From contig NZ_AJKI01000011.1 in NCBI RefSeq assembly GCF_000259075.1, positions 62,001 to 126,000 on the forward strand: a DNA stretch of 64,000 bases. The letters run 5' to 3'. Below the pieces are notes generated by a model. That model saw only the letters and a list, made by a program, of their open reading frames with translations. It was not told the origin of the DNA and made no database searches. Origin of the DNA: Marinilabilia salmonicolor JCM 21150. GTDB taxonomy: Bacteria > Bacteroidota > Bacteroidia > Bacteroidales > Marinilabiliaceae. Position 1 is the stretch's first letter. Every line of letters starts with the position of its first letter. Positions 1 through 9,202 of this stretch are shown here, piece by piece. The position numbers and the translations under genes were made by a program.

Positions 1-23
1 ATTAACCCGGCTCAAAACATTTA

Positions 24-185
24 CTAAGTGTTTGTCTATAAAGTCCAACTTCTGCGTTATTGCTCAAAATCTAAATCCTCAAATACATTAGTATTCTGCG
101 GTTTAGATTTTTCACACGCCTTGAATTTGAACTTTCTATCTCAAACACGTGAAAAACGCTTAGTTTATATACGAGCACTACTTAG
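24..185. repeat. Family A palindromic element, copy A1
   Basis: The element begins with CTAAGTGTTTGTC and ends with GCACTACTTAG, so its ends are inverted copies of CTAAGT. Its body is nearly identical, in reverse orientation, to copy A5 at 30049-30210. An open frame of about 60 codons inside it also occurs in A5, but only because the DNA is repeated. No transposase is present. It appears to be a MITE- or REP-like intergenic element. Confidence 0.8.
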
Positions 186-207
186 AACATTTACAGGCCC
201 AAAGGTT

Positions 208-292
208 TAACCTGCATTATTGACTTCGTCGAACTTCGTTTCATAAATAATCTATTCTGTGCCCAACTATCTGCAAAATACAACCGTCCTCA
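208..292. repeat. Family B element, left-end fragment
   Basis: It starts TAACCTGCATTATTGAC and continues with the same order of words (TTCGTTTCATAAATAAT, CAACTAT, CGTCCTC) as the complete copy at 22075-22274. The right half is missing and a family C element follows, so this is a truncated copy. Confidence 0.65.
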
Positions 293-344
293 TAAAAGCG
301 AGGCTTTTCCTTTTAAGGGTATCCAAAATATTTTTGTGTTTTTA

Positions 345-445
345 AAAGGCCGAAGGTCTTTAAGCAATAGCCTGGGGCGTTGTCCTGGGCTGTTGCTATC
401 AGGCTTTCAGCCTGTTTACATCTTACCTGCCTTATGTATAAGGTA
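345..445. repeat. Family C REP-like element, copy C1
   Basis: It contains the small palindrome CAGGCTTTCAGCCTG (400-414) and a CCTGGGGCGTTGTCCTGG word. The stretch AAAAGGCCGAAGGTC...TTTAAGCAATAG matches, in reverse, the right half of the larger element at 42893-43165. It lies just downstream of the sigma factor gene on its strand and could fold as a 3' hairpin in that transcript. Confidence 0.65.
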
Positions 446-456
446 GGTTTAAACAG

Positions 457-1008
457 TCAAAACACTTCATCCTTTATAAATGCTTCTATTTTCCTCACTG
501 CATGAAAATAGGAGGCTTTTAGCGCACCTACTGACGTTCCCAGAATATCGGACATCTGTTCATACGTCATACCATCAAAATATTTCATATTAAAAACCAA
601 CCGTTGCTTTTCTGGAAGGGCCAGCAAACATTTCTGCAGTCGCTTTTGAATCTCATCACCGGTAAAAAGCGGATCTGATTCCACCTTATTGCCCAGCATG
701 GTTTCTATATCAGCATCTTCATGAAGCAAACCCTCTTTTTTCTTATTGATGTAATTAAGCGTTTCATTGGTAGCAATCCGGTAGAGCCAGGTGTATAAGG
801 ATGCATCACCCCGGAAATTGCCGATATGATTCCAGGCCTTCATAAAGGTATTCTGAAGCAGATCATCGGCATCTTCGTGAACAATTACCATTTTCCGAAT
901 ATGCCAGTATAGCCGCTCCTTATACTTCTTCATGAGCAACGCCAAAGCCTCATTTTTTTTATTGGCTTTTTGCGCCAGATACAGTATTTCCTTATCGTGG
1001 GACTGCAT
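457..1008 (-). CDS. RNA polymerase ECF-family sigma-70 factor
   Basis: This is a 183-residue alternative sigma factor that would direct RNA polymerase to a special promoter set. Region 2 spans about residues 28-90 and includes DADDLLQNTFMKAW and TWLYRIATNETLNYI. Region 4 spans about 125-180 and includes LPEKQRLVFNMKY and the recognition-helix stretch MSDILGTSVGALKASYFHA. Length and domain order fit the RpoE-like ECF group. No anti-sigma factor is next to it: downstream is only repeat DNA and the window edge. It is transcribed divergently from ychF across a gap of about 160 bp. The regulon cannot be told from sequence. Confidence 0.92.
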   Translation of the reverse strand: MQSHDKEILYLAQKANKKNEALALLMKKYKERLYWHIRKMVIVHEDADDLLQNTFMKAWNHIGNFRGDASLYTWLYRIATNETLNYINKKKEGLLHEDADIETMLGNKVESDPLFTGDEIQKRLQKCLLALPEKQRLVFNMKYFDGMTYEQMSDILGTSVGALKASYFHAVRKIEAFIKDEVF

Positions 1009-1100
1009 GAAAATTCACATTTATTTAGTTGCGAAGATAACAAGAAAACACAATTTAAGGGTTTGTTAAGCCCCTTTATTCCTATCCCAAAAAAATCAGC

Positions 1101-1108
1101 TACATTTG
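1101..1108 (+). promoter_or_regulatory. Bacteroidota -7 promoter element (TACATTTG) for ychF
   Basis: TACATTTG matches the TAnnTTTG consensus of the Bacteroidota primary sigma factor and lies about 64 bp before the ychF start. The -33 TTG is not clearly placed. Confidence 0.5.
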
Positions 1109-1171
1109 CACCCTGATTTTTAGGAATCAGAGGTTGGCCCAGTAGTATAACACTAAAAAACACAAAATATA

Positions 1172-2272
1172 ATGGCATTACAATGTGGCATCGTAGGTTT
1201 ACCCAATGTGGGAAAATCCACACTTTTTAATTGTCTGTCGAACGCCAAAGCTCAATCGGCGAACTTCCCGTTTTGCACCATCGAACCCAATGTGGGCGTA
1301 ATTACTGTCCCTGATGAAAGGCTGGTACAACTGGAAAAACTGGTCAAGCCCCAAAAGGTGGTTCCCACCACTGTGGAAATTGTGGATATTGCCGGGCTGG
1401 TCAAAGGTGCAAGCAAAGGAGAAGGACTGGGGAATAAATTTCTTGCCAATATCCGCGAAACCGATGCCATCATTCATGTTCTCAGATGCTTTGAGGACGA
1501 CAATGTAACACATGTGGATGGATCCATTGACCCGGTTCGCGACAAAGATGTTATTGATATGGAACTTCAGCTCAAAGACCTGGAGACCATTGATGGCAGA
1601 ATCACAAAAACTGAAAAAATTGCCAAAACATCTAAAGACCCTGAAGCCAAAAGATTGCTTGATGTTCTTTTAAAATATAAAGCAGCACTTGAAAGCGGGA
1701 AATCAGCCAGGACAGTAGAACTCTCCGAGCAGGAGCAAAAGGTAGCCAAAGATCTTTTTCTCCTGACCAACAAACCCATCATGTATGTATGCAACGTAGA
1801 TGAAGCATCTGTGATAACCGGCAACAAGCATGTGGAAGCGGTAATAGAAAACGTCAAAGATGAAGACGCACAGGTTCTGGTAATTGCCGCACAAACCGAA
1901 GCAGAAATTGCCGAACTGGAGACCTTCGAAGAACGCCAGATGTTTCTGGACGATTTGGGACTTAAAGAGTCTGGTGTATCAAAGTTGATTCGTTCAGCCT
2001 ACAAACTGCTGAATCTGAAAACCTATTTCACAGCAGGAGAGAAAGAAGTACGTGCATGGACTTTCCCGGCAGGTGCACTTGCTCCTCAGGCGGCTGGAGT
2101 AATCCATACCGATTTTGAAAAAGGGTTCATACGTACTGAGGTAATCAAGTACGACGAATATGTGAACCTGGGATCGGAACAGGCCTGCAAAGAAGCGGGC
2201 AAAATGCACATTGAAGGAAAAGAGTATGAGGTTCAGGATGGAGACATCATGCACTTCAGGTTTAATGTGTAG
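1172..2272 (+). CDS. ychF: Redox-regulated ATPase YchF (Obg-family P-loop protein)
   Basis: This is a 366-residue universal OLA1/YchF protein. The family is translation-associated and prefers ATP although it has a GTPase fold. The P-loop GLPNVGKST starts at about residue 8, followed by the switch stretch NFPFCTIEPNVG and the G3 motif DIAGLVKGASKGEG. The C-terminal TGS-like domain (about residues 280-366) contains the conserved AWTFPAGALAPQAAGVIHTDF and ends with the typical DGDIMHFRFNV. Length is normal for the family. It stands alone, with a promoter element upstream and an intrinsic terminator directly downstream. Confidence 0.97.
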   Translation: MALQCGIVGLPNVGKSTLFNCLSNAKAQSANFPFCTIEPNVGVITVPDERLVQLEKLVKPQKVVPTTVEIVDIAGLVKGASKGEGLGNKFLANIRETDAIIHVLRCFEDDNVTHVDGSIDPVRDKDVIDMELQLKDLETIDGRITKTEKIAKTSKDPEAKRLLDVLLKYKAALESGKSARTVELSEQEQKVAKDLFLLTNKPIMYVCNVDEASVITGNKHVEAVIENVKDEDAQVLVIAAQTEAEIAELETFEERQMFLDDLGLKESGVSKLIRSAYKLLNLKTYFTAGEKEVRAWTFPAGALAPQAAGVIHTDFEKGFIRTEVIKYDEYVNLGSEQACKEAGKMHIEGKEYEVQDGDIMHFRFNV

Positions 2273-2298
2273 TATTCGACTCAGGGAGAATACTAATA

Positions 2299-2332
2299 AC
2301 GGGCTGTTTATGATTTACAGTCCGTTTTTTTT
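2299..2332 (+). terminator. Intrinsic terminator after ychF
   Basis: An inverted repeat (ACGGGCTGT ... ACAGTCCGT) with a short loop is followed by a run of eight T residues, 26 bp after the ychF stop codon. Confidence 0.85.
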
Positions 2333-2545
2333 CAAAAAACAAAAACACAATTCACCATTTGCACAAAACATTTTTTTCACAAATCGACCAATACAAAAAC
2401 GACATTTTCTGAGCAAATCTTTTCATTTTATTCAACGAAAGGATTCATTAACAACCCCCTGACACCTAAATTAAAATATGTTAAAAAAACACAATGATAG
2501 TTCCCTCGCTTCAAAATATCTGCAATTTATTTTTCCTTTGCAATT

Positions 2546-2701
2546 ATGAATTTCCTGAAAAAAAAAAAGATGAGAGAGACAGAAAACGATACGATAGCGA
2601 AGTTGAAGCGAAAGATTTTGATTTATTCAATCATTGAAGTAGCAATTGTAATTGTGCTGATAGTTTTCGGTGCATTCCTTTTTAACATTACTTTTTCGTA
2701 A
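2546..2701 (+). CDS. Small single-span membrane protein (51 aa)
   Basis: The frame encodes a lysine-rich N-terminus (NFLKKKKMRETEND), a charged linker and one strongly hydrophobic segment near residues 27-48 (IEVAIVIVLIVFGAFLF), then stops. Charge-then-hydrophobic design suggests an N-in single-pass protein. A second in-frame ATG at 2570 would give 43 residues and may be the true start, because a near-consensus -7 element (TTCCTTTG, 2533-2540) sits only six bases before the first ATG. It converges on the DUF3859 gene with four bases between stop codons. I do not recognise the family. Confidence 0.55.
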   Translation: MNFLKKKKMRETENDTIAKLKRKILIYSIIEVAIVIVLIVFGAFLFNITFS

Positions 2702-2705
2702 AGAA

Positions 2706-3098
2706 TCAGGGCAAAAATAACCTGAATTCTTTACGAGCAATTTCTTTCCCCCGAAGTCGGGTAATGAGTTCCCACTTTCCAGCTTTATCTTCATAAGGCT
2801 CCCACACAGTATCTCCAAGAAAGAATTCCCAGTCATTTGAATTTATTACGACTTCCCCCGAAAAGGGAGGAGCTGTTTTTCCATCCTTATCAAAAAAGGG
2901 AGGATGATTAATCGTAAATTCCAACACCTCTCCTTTTCCACCTTTTATTTTCAAAACATACCCGAATTCCACATCAGGAAACACAGGGATTTCCGTGGAT
3001 ATTTTTTTTAATTTCGGCAAGTCACGGGATTTTCGGTCCCATGAGCTGTAAATTCCATAACTGTAAAGTTCTATTTCCGGTTTTTTCCTTTTGGGCAT
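2706..3098 (-). CDS. DUF3859 domain-containing protein
   Basis: The 130-residue product has the layout I associate with DUF3859: an N-terminal IYSSWDRKSRDLPKLKKI block, DVEFGYVLKIKGGKGE in the middle, and the ending SNDWEFFLGDTVWEP followed by GKWELITRLRGKEIARKEF. No signal peptide is present, so it is probably cytoplasmic. The family has no known function. It follows the TPR gene after about 30 bp on the same strand and probably belongs to that transcript. Confidence 0.75.
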   Translation of the reverse strand: MPKRKKPEIELYSYGIYSSWDRKSRDLPKLKKISTEIPVFPDVEFGYVLKIKGGKGEVLEFTINHPPFFDKDGKTAPPFSGEVVINSNDWEFFLGDTVWEPYEDKAGKWELITRLRGKEIARKEFRLFLP

Positions 3099-3128
3099 AA
3101 TTCAATAATTGGGATATTCAGACAAAGA

Positions 3129-5336
3129 TTAGTCAACCAAATAATAGCGCAATTGATCAAGCATAATGGGAATATCCTCAGGATCCACTCCATGCTTCAT
3201 TAATATAGGCCGATCTTCGACAAATGCCTGCACAAACTCCTTCAGAGACCACTCCTGATGCTTCACGGATTTCAGATACCACTCAAGGGCTGATTTCCGA
3301 TCACCACGGCACCAGTTAATATGACCCATATTCATAAAATCATGCTGTGTGGGATGTTCTTCGATAGGTTTCTTCCCGTATTTAAGGGCCTGATCCAACT
3401 TCCCCTCAACAAGCGAACACCAGGCAATGGGACGCCAGACCTTATGATTATCCGGTGCCAGATATTCCACTTTAAAGTAATACTGTAAAGCCTCATCAAA
3501 TCGCTTCAATTCAAGCAGGCAGTGACCAACACTAACCTGGGTATGCAAATCGTCAGGCTTGATTTGCTCAGCAGCTTTATAGTACTCAAGGGCTTTCTCT
3601 GGGTTTTTCAAATAACGGTAACAAAGGGCGATTTTTTTAAGATTCCACACCTGTGAATCGCCATAAAGATCGGCTTGCAAATAGTAATGCAGTGCCTTTT
3701 CATAATAATCATTCTGCTGATAACAATAGGCCAGTTTTTGAAGAATCTGTCGCTCCGGCATCTCTTTTTCTGCCTCCTGCTCATATATTCCGATAGCTTC
3801 ACGGAAATAATTCTTACCAAACAAATACTCGCCCAGTTTCAGTGCAGTGTTCTGACCGGGTGTCAATAATGATAGAAACCATTTCTTGTGAAAAGCCATT
3901 TCCCAATTGAACGGATCATCGAAGGAAGACTTCTGGGGATGCAGTTTGAAAAACCGATAAAGATCCTGAATGTATTGATTGGAAATAAACAGTTCCTTCT
4001 TCCCGGGATCTACCAATTCATCACTCTGCTGAATCTCCCGCATAGCTTCCAGTTCACTTCCGAACATTTTCCCCATCATCTCTTTTTGCATTCCGGGCAT
4101 CTGCGGAATACTCATCACCAGACTGTATTTATCGGAATTACACATAACTCCCGAATCGGCCATCGACTGAAGCATCTGCGCATTGTTCAACGGCCCTGTT
4201 TCATTCTTCAATGCATCTTTCACAATCGGGTTGGGATAGAAAAAGGGCAAAAACCAATGGTGCAGATCGTTGAAGAATGAAAAATGCTTAAGCATCTTAA
4301 AAGTGGACATAAACAAATCCGCACCCTCCATTTGCATATGACTCAACTCTTCCAGTTTATTCATCAACTCGGGAGAGTCCGAAAAAACATCCTCCCAGTC
4401 GGGATTTTTATCTTCCGACAGCGCATCGTTTAATAAGTTATCAAGATCCAGCTTTTTCCTGAGATTAGGTTGAATGCGAGCGACCTCGGGAAGAATCTCC
4501 TCATGCATCTTTTTCGTGAGCTTTTCGGTCTCTCGGGTACGAATAATCTGAATCAAAATAGATTGAATGGTCTCCACCGGAAATAACTCATTCAAACGGG
4601 AGATTTTTTCTTTCATTCCGGGAGTAATGGAGAGACGTGTATCGTACTCGTAAAGCACAAAAAGCAATCCGGTAAAGGCCCTCAGTTTAACTTGCTTATG
4701 CGGATGTTCACACAGCTGAAACAACAAATCAAGATTCTCCTGACGAAAGGTCGTAAGCAGATTAAGAGTAAGGGCACTTACCATGACACTCTGCCACGGC
4801 CAAAAAAATTCTTCTCCAAAAAACACATCCTGTACCTGTTGTTGTCTTGACCGGGCAAAACCAGGCAAAGCAGCAACCATCTCAAACAATCTGTCCTGAG
4901 ATTTTTCCAGTTCATAAGACAATGGGATTTCAGAATCTACCGTGTAGGCAACCAGATATTCATCTGTAGCCTTCAGATAATCATCCATCATGCCTGTTAA
5001 TTCCTCTTCAGACTTACTTTTCAAATATCGCCGTGCATCAAAAAGCCACCCCTGACCGGTCTTATTTCGCAATTCATCCACAATCCGGTCGGCAATATTA
5101 TAAATATCCACCAACAAATGATTGTAAACCTGCTGTCGCTCCGGATCTGAAAACCCCTCCACGGTGTATCGCAAAAGGCTTTTATAGGTCATCTCCAGAT
5201 TGTAGAGCCCGTCAATAAGATCACTGCTGTGCGTTTCTTTTACCAAATCGCCCAACACATCAAGCGATTCTTTCACCCGCTTTACCTCCAAAAGCCGGTA
5301 AACCTTCATTAGCTGTTTGTGCACTGGCGTTTCCAT
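3129..5336 (-). CDS. Large tetratricopeptide-repeat protein
   Basis: The product is about 735 residues. The N-terminal 450 residues are helical and not recognisable. The C-terminal third has consecutive TPR units, for example KLAYCYQQNDYYEKALHYYLQA, ALCYRYLKNPEKALEYYKAA and SVGHCLLELKRFDEALQYYFK. No signal peptide or membrane span is seen, so it is probably a cytoplasmic scaffold. I chose the ATG at 5336 because the tamB stop codon and this start form TGATATG, suggesting translational coupling; an upstream ATG at 5354 would overlap tamB. Its place behind tamA and tamB suggests, without proving, a link to envelope biogenesis. Confidence 0.85.
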   Translation of the reverse strand: METPVHKQLMKVYRLLEVKRVKESLDVLGDLVKETHSSDLIDGLYNLEMTYKSLLRYTVEGFSDPERQQVYNHLLVDIYNIADRIVDELRNKTGQGWLFDARRYLKSKSEEELTGMMDDYLKATDEYLVAYTVDSEIPLSYELEKSQDRLFEMVAALPGFARSRQQQVQDVFFGEEFFWPWQSVMVSALTLNLLTTFRQENLDLLFQLCEHPHKQVKLRAFTGLLFVLYEYDTRLSITPGMKEKISRLNELFPVETIQSILIQIIRTRETEKLTKKMHEEILPEVARIQPNLRKKLDLDNLLNDALSEDKNPDWEDVFSDSPELMNKLEELSHMQMEGADLFMSTFKMLKHFSFFNDLHHWFLPFFYPNPIVKDALKNETGPLNNAQMLQSMADSGVMCNSDKYSLVMSIPQMPGMQKEMMGKMFGSELEAMREIQQSDELVDPGKKELFISNQYIQDLYRFFKLHPQKSSFDDPFNWEMAFHKKWFLSLLTPGQNTALKLGEYLFGKNYFREAIGIYEQEAEKEMPERQILQKLAYCYQQNDYYEKALHYYLQADLYGDSQVWNLKKIALCYRYLKNPEKALEYYKAAEQIKPDDLHTQVSVGHCLLELKRFDEALQYYFKVEYLAPDNHKVWRPIAWCSLVEGKLDQALKYGKKPIEEHPTQHDFMNMGHINWCRGDRKSALEWYLKSVKHQEWSLKEFVQAFVEDRPILMKHGVDPEDIPIMLDQLRYYLVD

Positions 5337-5337
5337 A

Positions 5338-8300
5338 TCATTGTTTCTTTTCAAATTTCAGTATTACGTCCACCCCGGAATCTTTCACATCTCCCTGCGT
5401 AAGACGCAGAAAAAGGTTGCGGGTCACCTCATACTCAAGGGTAATAGTTTGCGGAGTCAGCGACTCATCCTCATTCTCTCCAAAACCACGTTGGTAAGTT
5501 ACAAACAAATTGTTGGTGATATACTTACCAACCATAAAAGTAGCACTTTCCCAGTCATCACCCGCCTGCACCTCCACCATGTCAAGATTAAAAGTATTTC
5601 CAATCGTTTTTGTCAGTTGAGAAGACACCAAACCTGACAACATGGCCGATGGTACATTTCCGGAAACCCCCTGCTGATTGCCAAAACTAAGTTCATCAAA
5701 CGACTGATTAAAAACAAGATAAGCCATCGCATCACGCTCAGTTATGCTACTTCCGTTGAGGGTAAAAGAGAGATTAGGTTCAAAGGCCGTGCCAGCAGCT
5801 TTCATGATCAGTTCATTTTTCTGTTTATCTTTCCCGCGAAACTGATAAGAGGCTTCCAGGTTTACCCGGGGATTAATTTCCTGTCCTCCCTGAAACGTTA
5901 ACTCTCCCTCCTGTATAATAAGTTTTCGCCCATACAAAGTGTAATAACCCCGTGAAATCCCCAGCGTTCCAAAGATCTCAAAATACGTGTTGTTTTTGAG
6001 CAGATCAAAATCGCCATACAACTCCAGGTTCATATCTTCCGATTTCACCCAGGTGTTTCGTGGAATACGCACATTCAGACGACCGGTGAGGTTTCTCATC
6101 ATATTGTTTGCCTGAAGAGTATCCCGACGAGAAATCGTAAGAGTATCTTCTCTGTTTAGCAGGATACTGTCAGTACCCTGTTCTTCCAGCGCCCTGACAA
6201 GCATAGGTTTGTTTACTTGAGACGGGGCACCCATATCCAGCAATGCAGGAAGATAAAAGCTCGACCGGAGGAGGGTAAGATCTCCGCCAAACTCAGGAAC
6301 ATTGTTTTTCATTCGCACCCACGCATCCGAATTAATCTGAATTTCATGATTCCTGTGTCGTGAGACAAAAAAATCCCGGGCCTTCAGCGAAACATCAGCA
6401 TCCGACAACGTACCTGACACAAATGTTGAGTCAAAAGCAAGATTACCCTGAGCCATCAAAGTTCCCTTTTCGTTGCGGATAAAAAGAGAATCGACTACCA
6501 CCCGGTTGCTGTCAAGCATTGTCACGAGTTTCAGATCAGAATATTTAATGCCGTAAGCAGGCCATATCAAGCCCCCGTTGGTTACACGGATATGCCCATG
6601 CAACACGGGACTGACTATTTCACCGGAAACTTTGACATCCATATCCAGCAGTGCTTTGAATAGTTGATCCTCGGTATCATCAAAAACAAAGAATGCAGAA
6701 GGACGCACTTTCCGGGCCACAATTTCTCCGTCGATAGTTTTAATCGTCGAAACCATCTGACTATCGGTAAAATTAATTTTCACTTCCGAGAGAGCCTCCA
6801 CCAAAACTGAGTCATTACGCGGACTTTTTACCTTCAGAGAAGCTCTCAGAGTATCCGCAAGATGCGACACGTTCACATTCATTTTTTTCACCCTCAACTC
6901 GCCAGCCTGAAGGCTATCGCCCTGAATATTCAATTCAAAAGAAGGACCACTCAGAGGGCCGTTGGCACTCAGATTCACGAATGCCTCTCCCGATACCGGA
7001 AGTTTCTGCTTCAACAGTTGCCCAATCAGCGTCAGATCAAGATGCTCAATCAATGCATGCACAGCCACAGAATCTCCCGGCTGATACTCCCCACCTGCCT
7101 GAAGCCGGAAATTGCGATTATTTCTGGCCACTACCTGCAATGAATCCAAGGCCATGCGGGTGGAATCAATCACAATCTCCGGGCGCTGACCTGCAAGCGA
7201 AAATTCCTCAAACGCTGTAGTAACTCTGAGCTCCGGTACGTTAAACAGGAATGGCATTTCCATATTACCCTTTACCTGAGTCTGCAGTGAAAGCGAATCG
7301 GGCATCCACAAAGCCAGGCGGGCATCCCAGTTATCTCTCTCCATCTTACCGAAAAGTCTAAGTGAATCGGCCTTCTGTCCGGAAGCCACCACATCATTCA
7401 GCAGAATATTACCATTGCCGCAAACCCCATCAGAAGAGAGCAAACCGTCCCCGGAAAAGCGCAGTGAAGACACCGTAGCCAGTGTATCATAAGCCAACGA
7501 ATCCGAAACAACGCTCACATCTACCAACAACGAGTCAGCCCGTCCGTGAGCAATCCCATTAAGATGCAGGTTTTCCCATTGAACGGGAAGCTCAAAATAA
7601 GACTTAAAAGCCTTCAGGTCAGTCAAGGTAAGAGTTACGTCAGATTGGATACTCCCATCCTCTCCATAAGAACCGGAGGCCGAAATGCTGGCAGAAGGAT
7701 TTCTGAAAAACAGGGTATCCAACACAATATTTTGTTGCCGGATCCGTCCAGACATCCACAAAGAATCCACCGGCACCCGGGCTGCAACAGACTGGCGCAT
7801 CAGCAAAGAAAAATCAGCCCGAAGCGATGAAAAATCATTACCGGTACCTTCAGCATTCAACTCCATATTGAACAATGTACTGTCGCCCCATGCAGGCAAA
7901 AAACGATCGGCAGGAAACCGATCAGCCTTCAGTTTTAACGATATGGGCGCTTTGTTTTCTTTCAAATCTGCCAGTGCTTTCAGATCAAAAGTCCCCAGAT
8001 TGGTTGTAAAGCGGGTATGCACATCAGTCCTGCCATCAAGATAGCTTCCCTTTAACCCAAACTCTTTCAGCCGATGTTCCTGCCAGCTGGTACCCGAAAA
8101 ATCGCCATCCACTTTAAGAGGAGAACTGCTGCCCTCCAGCCCGTTTCCGGAAATATTCAAACTCCCGTTAAGAATCAATGGCATATCAGCCAGAAGCAAC
8201 CATTGCTGCGGATCTATCTTCCTAAAAAGCAGATCAATATTTACCCGGGACTGATGGCGGGTAGAATCATTCAGTATCTCAGGAAACCTCAAAACCCGGC

Positions 8301-9201
8301 CATTAACATTTATCTGTTGATCCTGATGCGATACCACCAGCTCAACATCCATATTTCCACTGGCAACAGAGGTTTTCAAATCAATACTAGGTGTCACCCC
8401 CAACCTGAAATCGGGCACCACCCATGCAAATTCATCCATCTGCACAGGAGCCGCTTCCAGATCACCCGAAAGTATCTCCATATCAGTGTAGCTTCCTGAA
8501 AACCCTATGCTGTTTCGCGGAGTCACCAAAGTCAGATCCCTGACTGTCCACACAGAATCCTTTTGCGCAACACGGACCTGAAAATGGTCCACATCAGGCA
8601 TTTCAGCCGGAGTTTTGAAACCCAAATGACTCAAATCAACCTCCAACCCCTCAGGGCTGTATGCTCCCGAAAGCTCTAAATTTAGTTCTTTCACAAACCC
8701 CGGAACGAGCGTATCGTTCATTGCAAGATGAATATACCCGTCGGTAAGCGAAAACTTTCCTAACTCAAAACTCATTGGAGAAGCATCTGAAGTAGTTTCC
8801 TGTTGCTCTCCAGCAGGAGGAAGGATATCCTGAAAATTCCACGTAGAATCAGTCCGCTGAATCAAATTCACATAAGGCTTTTCCATCTGAATAGATTCCA
8901 CGCTTACCTTCCCGTTCAGAAGCGGCCACAGCGAATAACGCAAAGAAAGGGATTCGATGGCCAGCATTGTATCCTCCTTTGTCTCGCCAACCCACAACTG
9001 ACGAAGCGTAAGGTGCGTGAAAAAATTGCCTTCAATACTGCCCAAAGCCACTTCTCCCCTCAATTGTTCATTGGCAACTTTCACCATCTGTGACCGCACT
9101 ATTCCCCTAAAAGCCGAAGTTTGCGTAAACAGCAGCAAGAGCAACACCAACACAATAAGACCGGTGAAAAAAAATATTATATATTTTAGTAGTTTCTGCA
9201 T
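5338..9201 (-). CDS. tamB: Translocation/assembly module protein TamB
   Basis: The 1287-residue protein starts with an uncleaved-type membrane anchor (about residues 7-27, IIFFFTGLIVLVLLLLLF). A very long AsmA/TamB-like beta-rich body follows, and the C-terminal DUF490 domain covers about residues 950-1287 with the typical ending VTYQRGFGENEDESLTPQTI and YEVTRNLFLRLTQGD. TamB proteins bridge the inner and outer membranes and work with TamA-type barrels in outer-membrane protein insertion or lipid transport. Here it directly follows the TamA-like gene at a TGATATG junction, and the TPR gene follows it at an identical junction. Confidence 0.93.
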   Translation of the reverse strand: MQKLLKYIIFFFTGLIVLVLLLLLFTQTSAFRGIVRSQMVKVANEQLRGEVALGSIEGNFFTHLTLRQLWVGETKEDTMLAIESLSLRYSLWPLLNGKVSVESIQMEKPYVNLIQRTDSTWNFQDILPPAGEQQETTSDASPMSFELGKFSLTDGYIHLAMNDTLVPGFVKELNLELSGAYSPEGLEVDLSHLGFKTPAEMPDVDHFQVRVAQKDSVWTVRDLTLVTPRNSIGFSGSYTDMEILSGDLEAAPVQMDEFAWVVPDFRLGVTPSIDLKTSVASGNMDVELVVSHQDQQINVNGRVLRFPEILNDSTRHQSRVNIDLLFRKIDPQQWLLLADMPLILNGSLNISGNGLEGSSSPLKVDGDFSGTSWQEHRLKEFGLKGSYLDGRTDVHTRFTTNLGTFDLKALADLKENKAPISLKLKADRFPADRFLPAWGDSTLFNMELNAEGTGNDFSSLRADFSLLMRQSVAARVPVDSLWMSGRIRQQNIVLDTLFFRNPSASISASGSYGEDGSIQSDVTLTLTDLKAFKSYFELPVQWENLHLNGIAHGRADSLLVDVSVVSDSLAYDTLATVSSLRFSGDGLLSSDGVCGNGNILLNDVVASGQKADSLRLFGKMERDNWDARLALWMPDSLSLQTQVKGNMEMPFLFNVPELRVTTAFEEFSLAGQRPEIVIDSTRMALDSLQVVARNNRNFRLQAGGEYQPGDSVAVHALIEHLDLTLIGQLLKQKLPVSGEAFVNLSANGPLSGPSFELNIQGDSLQAGELRVKKMNVNVSHLADTLRASLKVKSPRNDSVLVEALSEVKINFTDSQMVSTIKTIDGEIVARKVRPSAFFVFDDTEDQLFKALLDMDVKVSGEIVSPVLHGHIRVTNGGLIWPAYGIKYSDLKLVTMLDSNRVVVDSLFIRNEKGTLMAQGNLAFDSTFVSGTLSDADVSLKARDFFVSRHRNHEIQINSDAWVRMKNNVPEFGGDLTLLRSSFYLPALLDMGAPSQVNKPMLVRALEEQGTDSILLNREDTLTISRRDTLQANNMMRNLTGRLNVRIPRNTWVKSEDMNLELYGDFDLLKNNTYFEIFGTLGISRGYYTLYGRKLIIQEGELTFQGGQEINPRVNLEASYQFRGKDKQKNELIMKAAGTAFEPNLSFTLNGSSITERDAMAYLVFNQSFDELSFGNQQGVSGNVPSAMLSGLVSSQLTKTIGNTFNLDMVEVQAGDDWESATFMVGKYITNNLFVTYQRGFGENEDESLTPQTITLEYEVTRNLFLRLTQGDVKDSGVDVILKFEKKQ

Positions 9202-9202
9202 A

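Noticed and set aside
28-210. Apparent 60-residue protein with a near-identical counterpart at 29994-30203
   Set aside because: Both frames lie inside family A copies A1 and A5; the similarity comes from repeat DNA, and neither has a ribosome site or protein-like features.
2211-2462. 83-codon frame after ychF
   Set aside because: It overlaps the ychF end in another frame and runs through the terminator into A/T-rich DNA.
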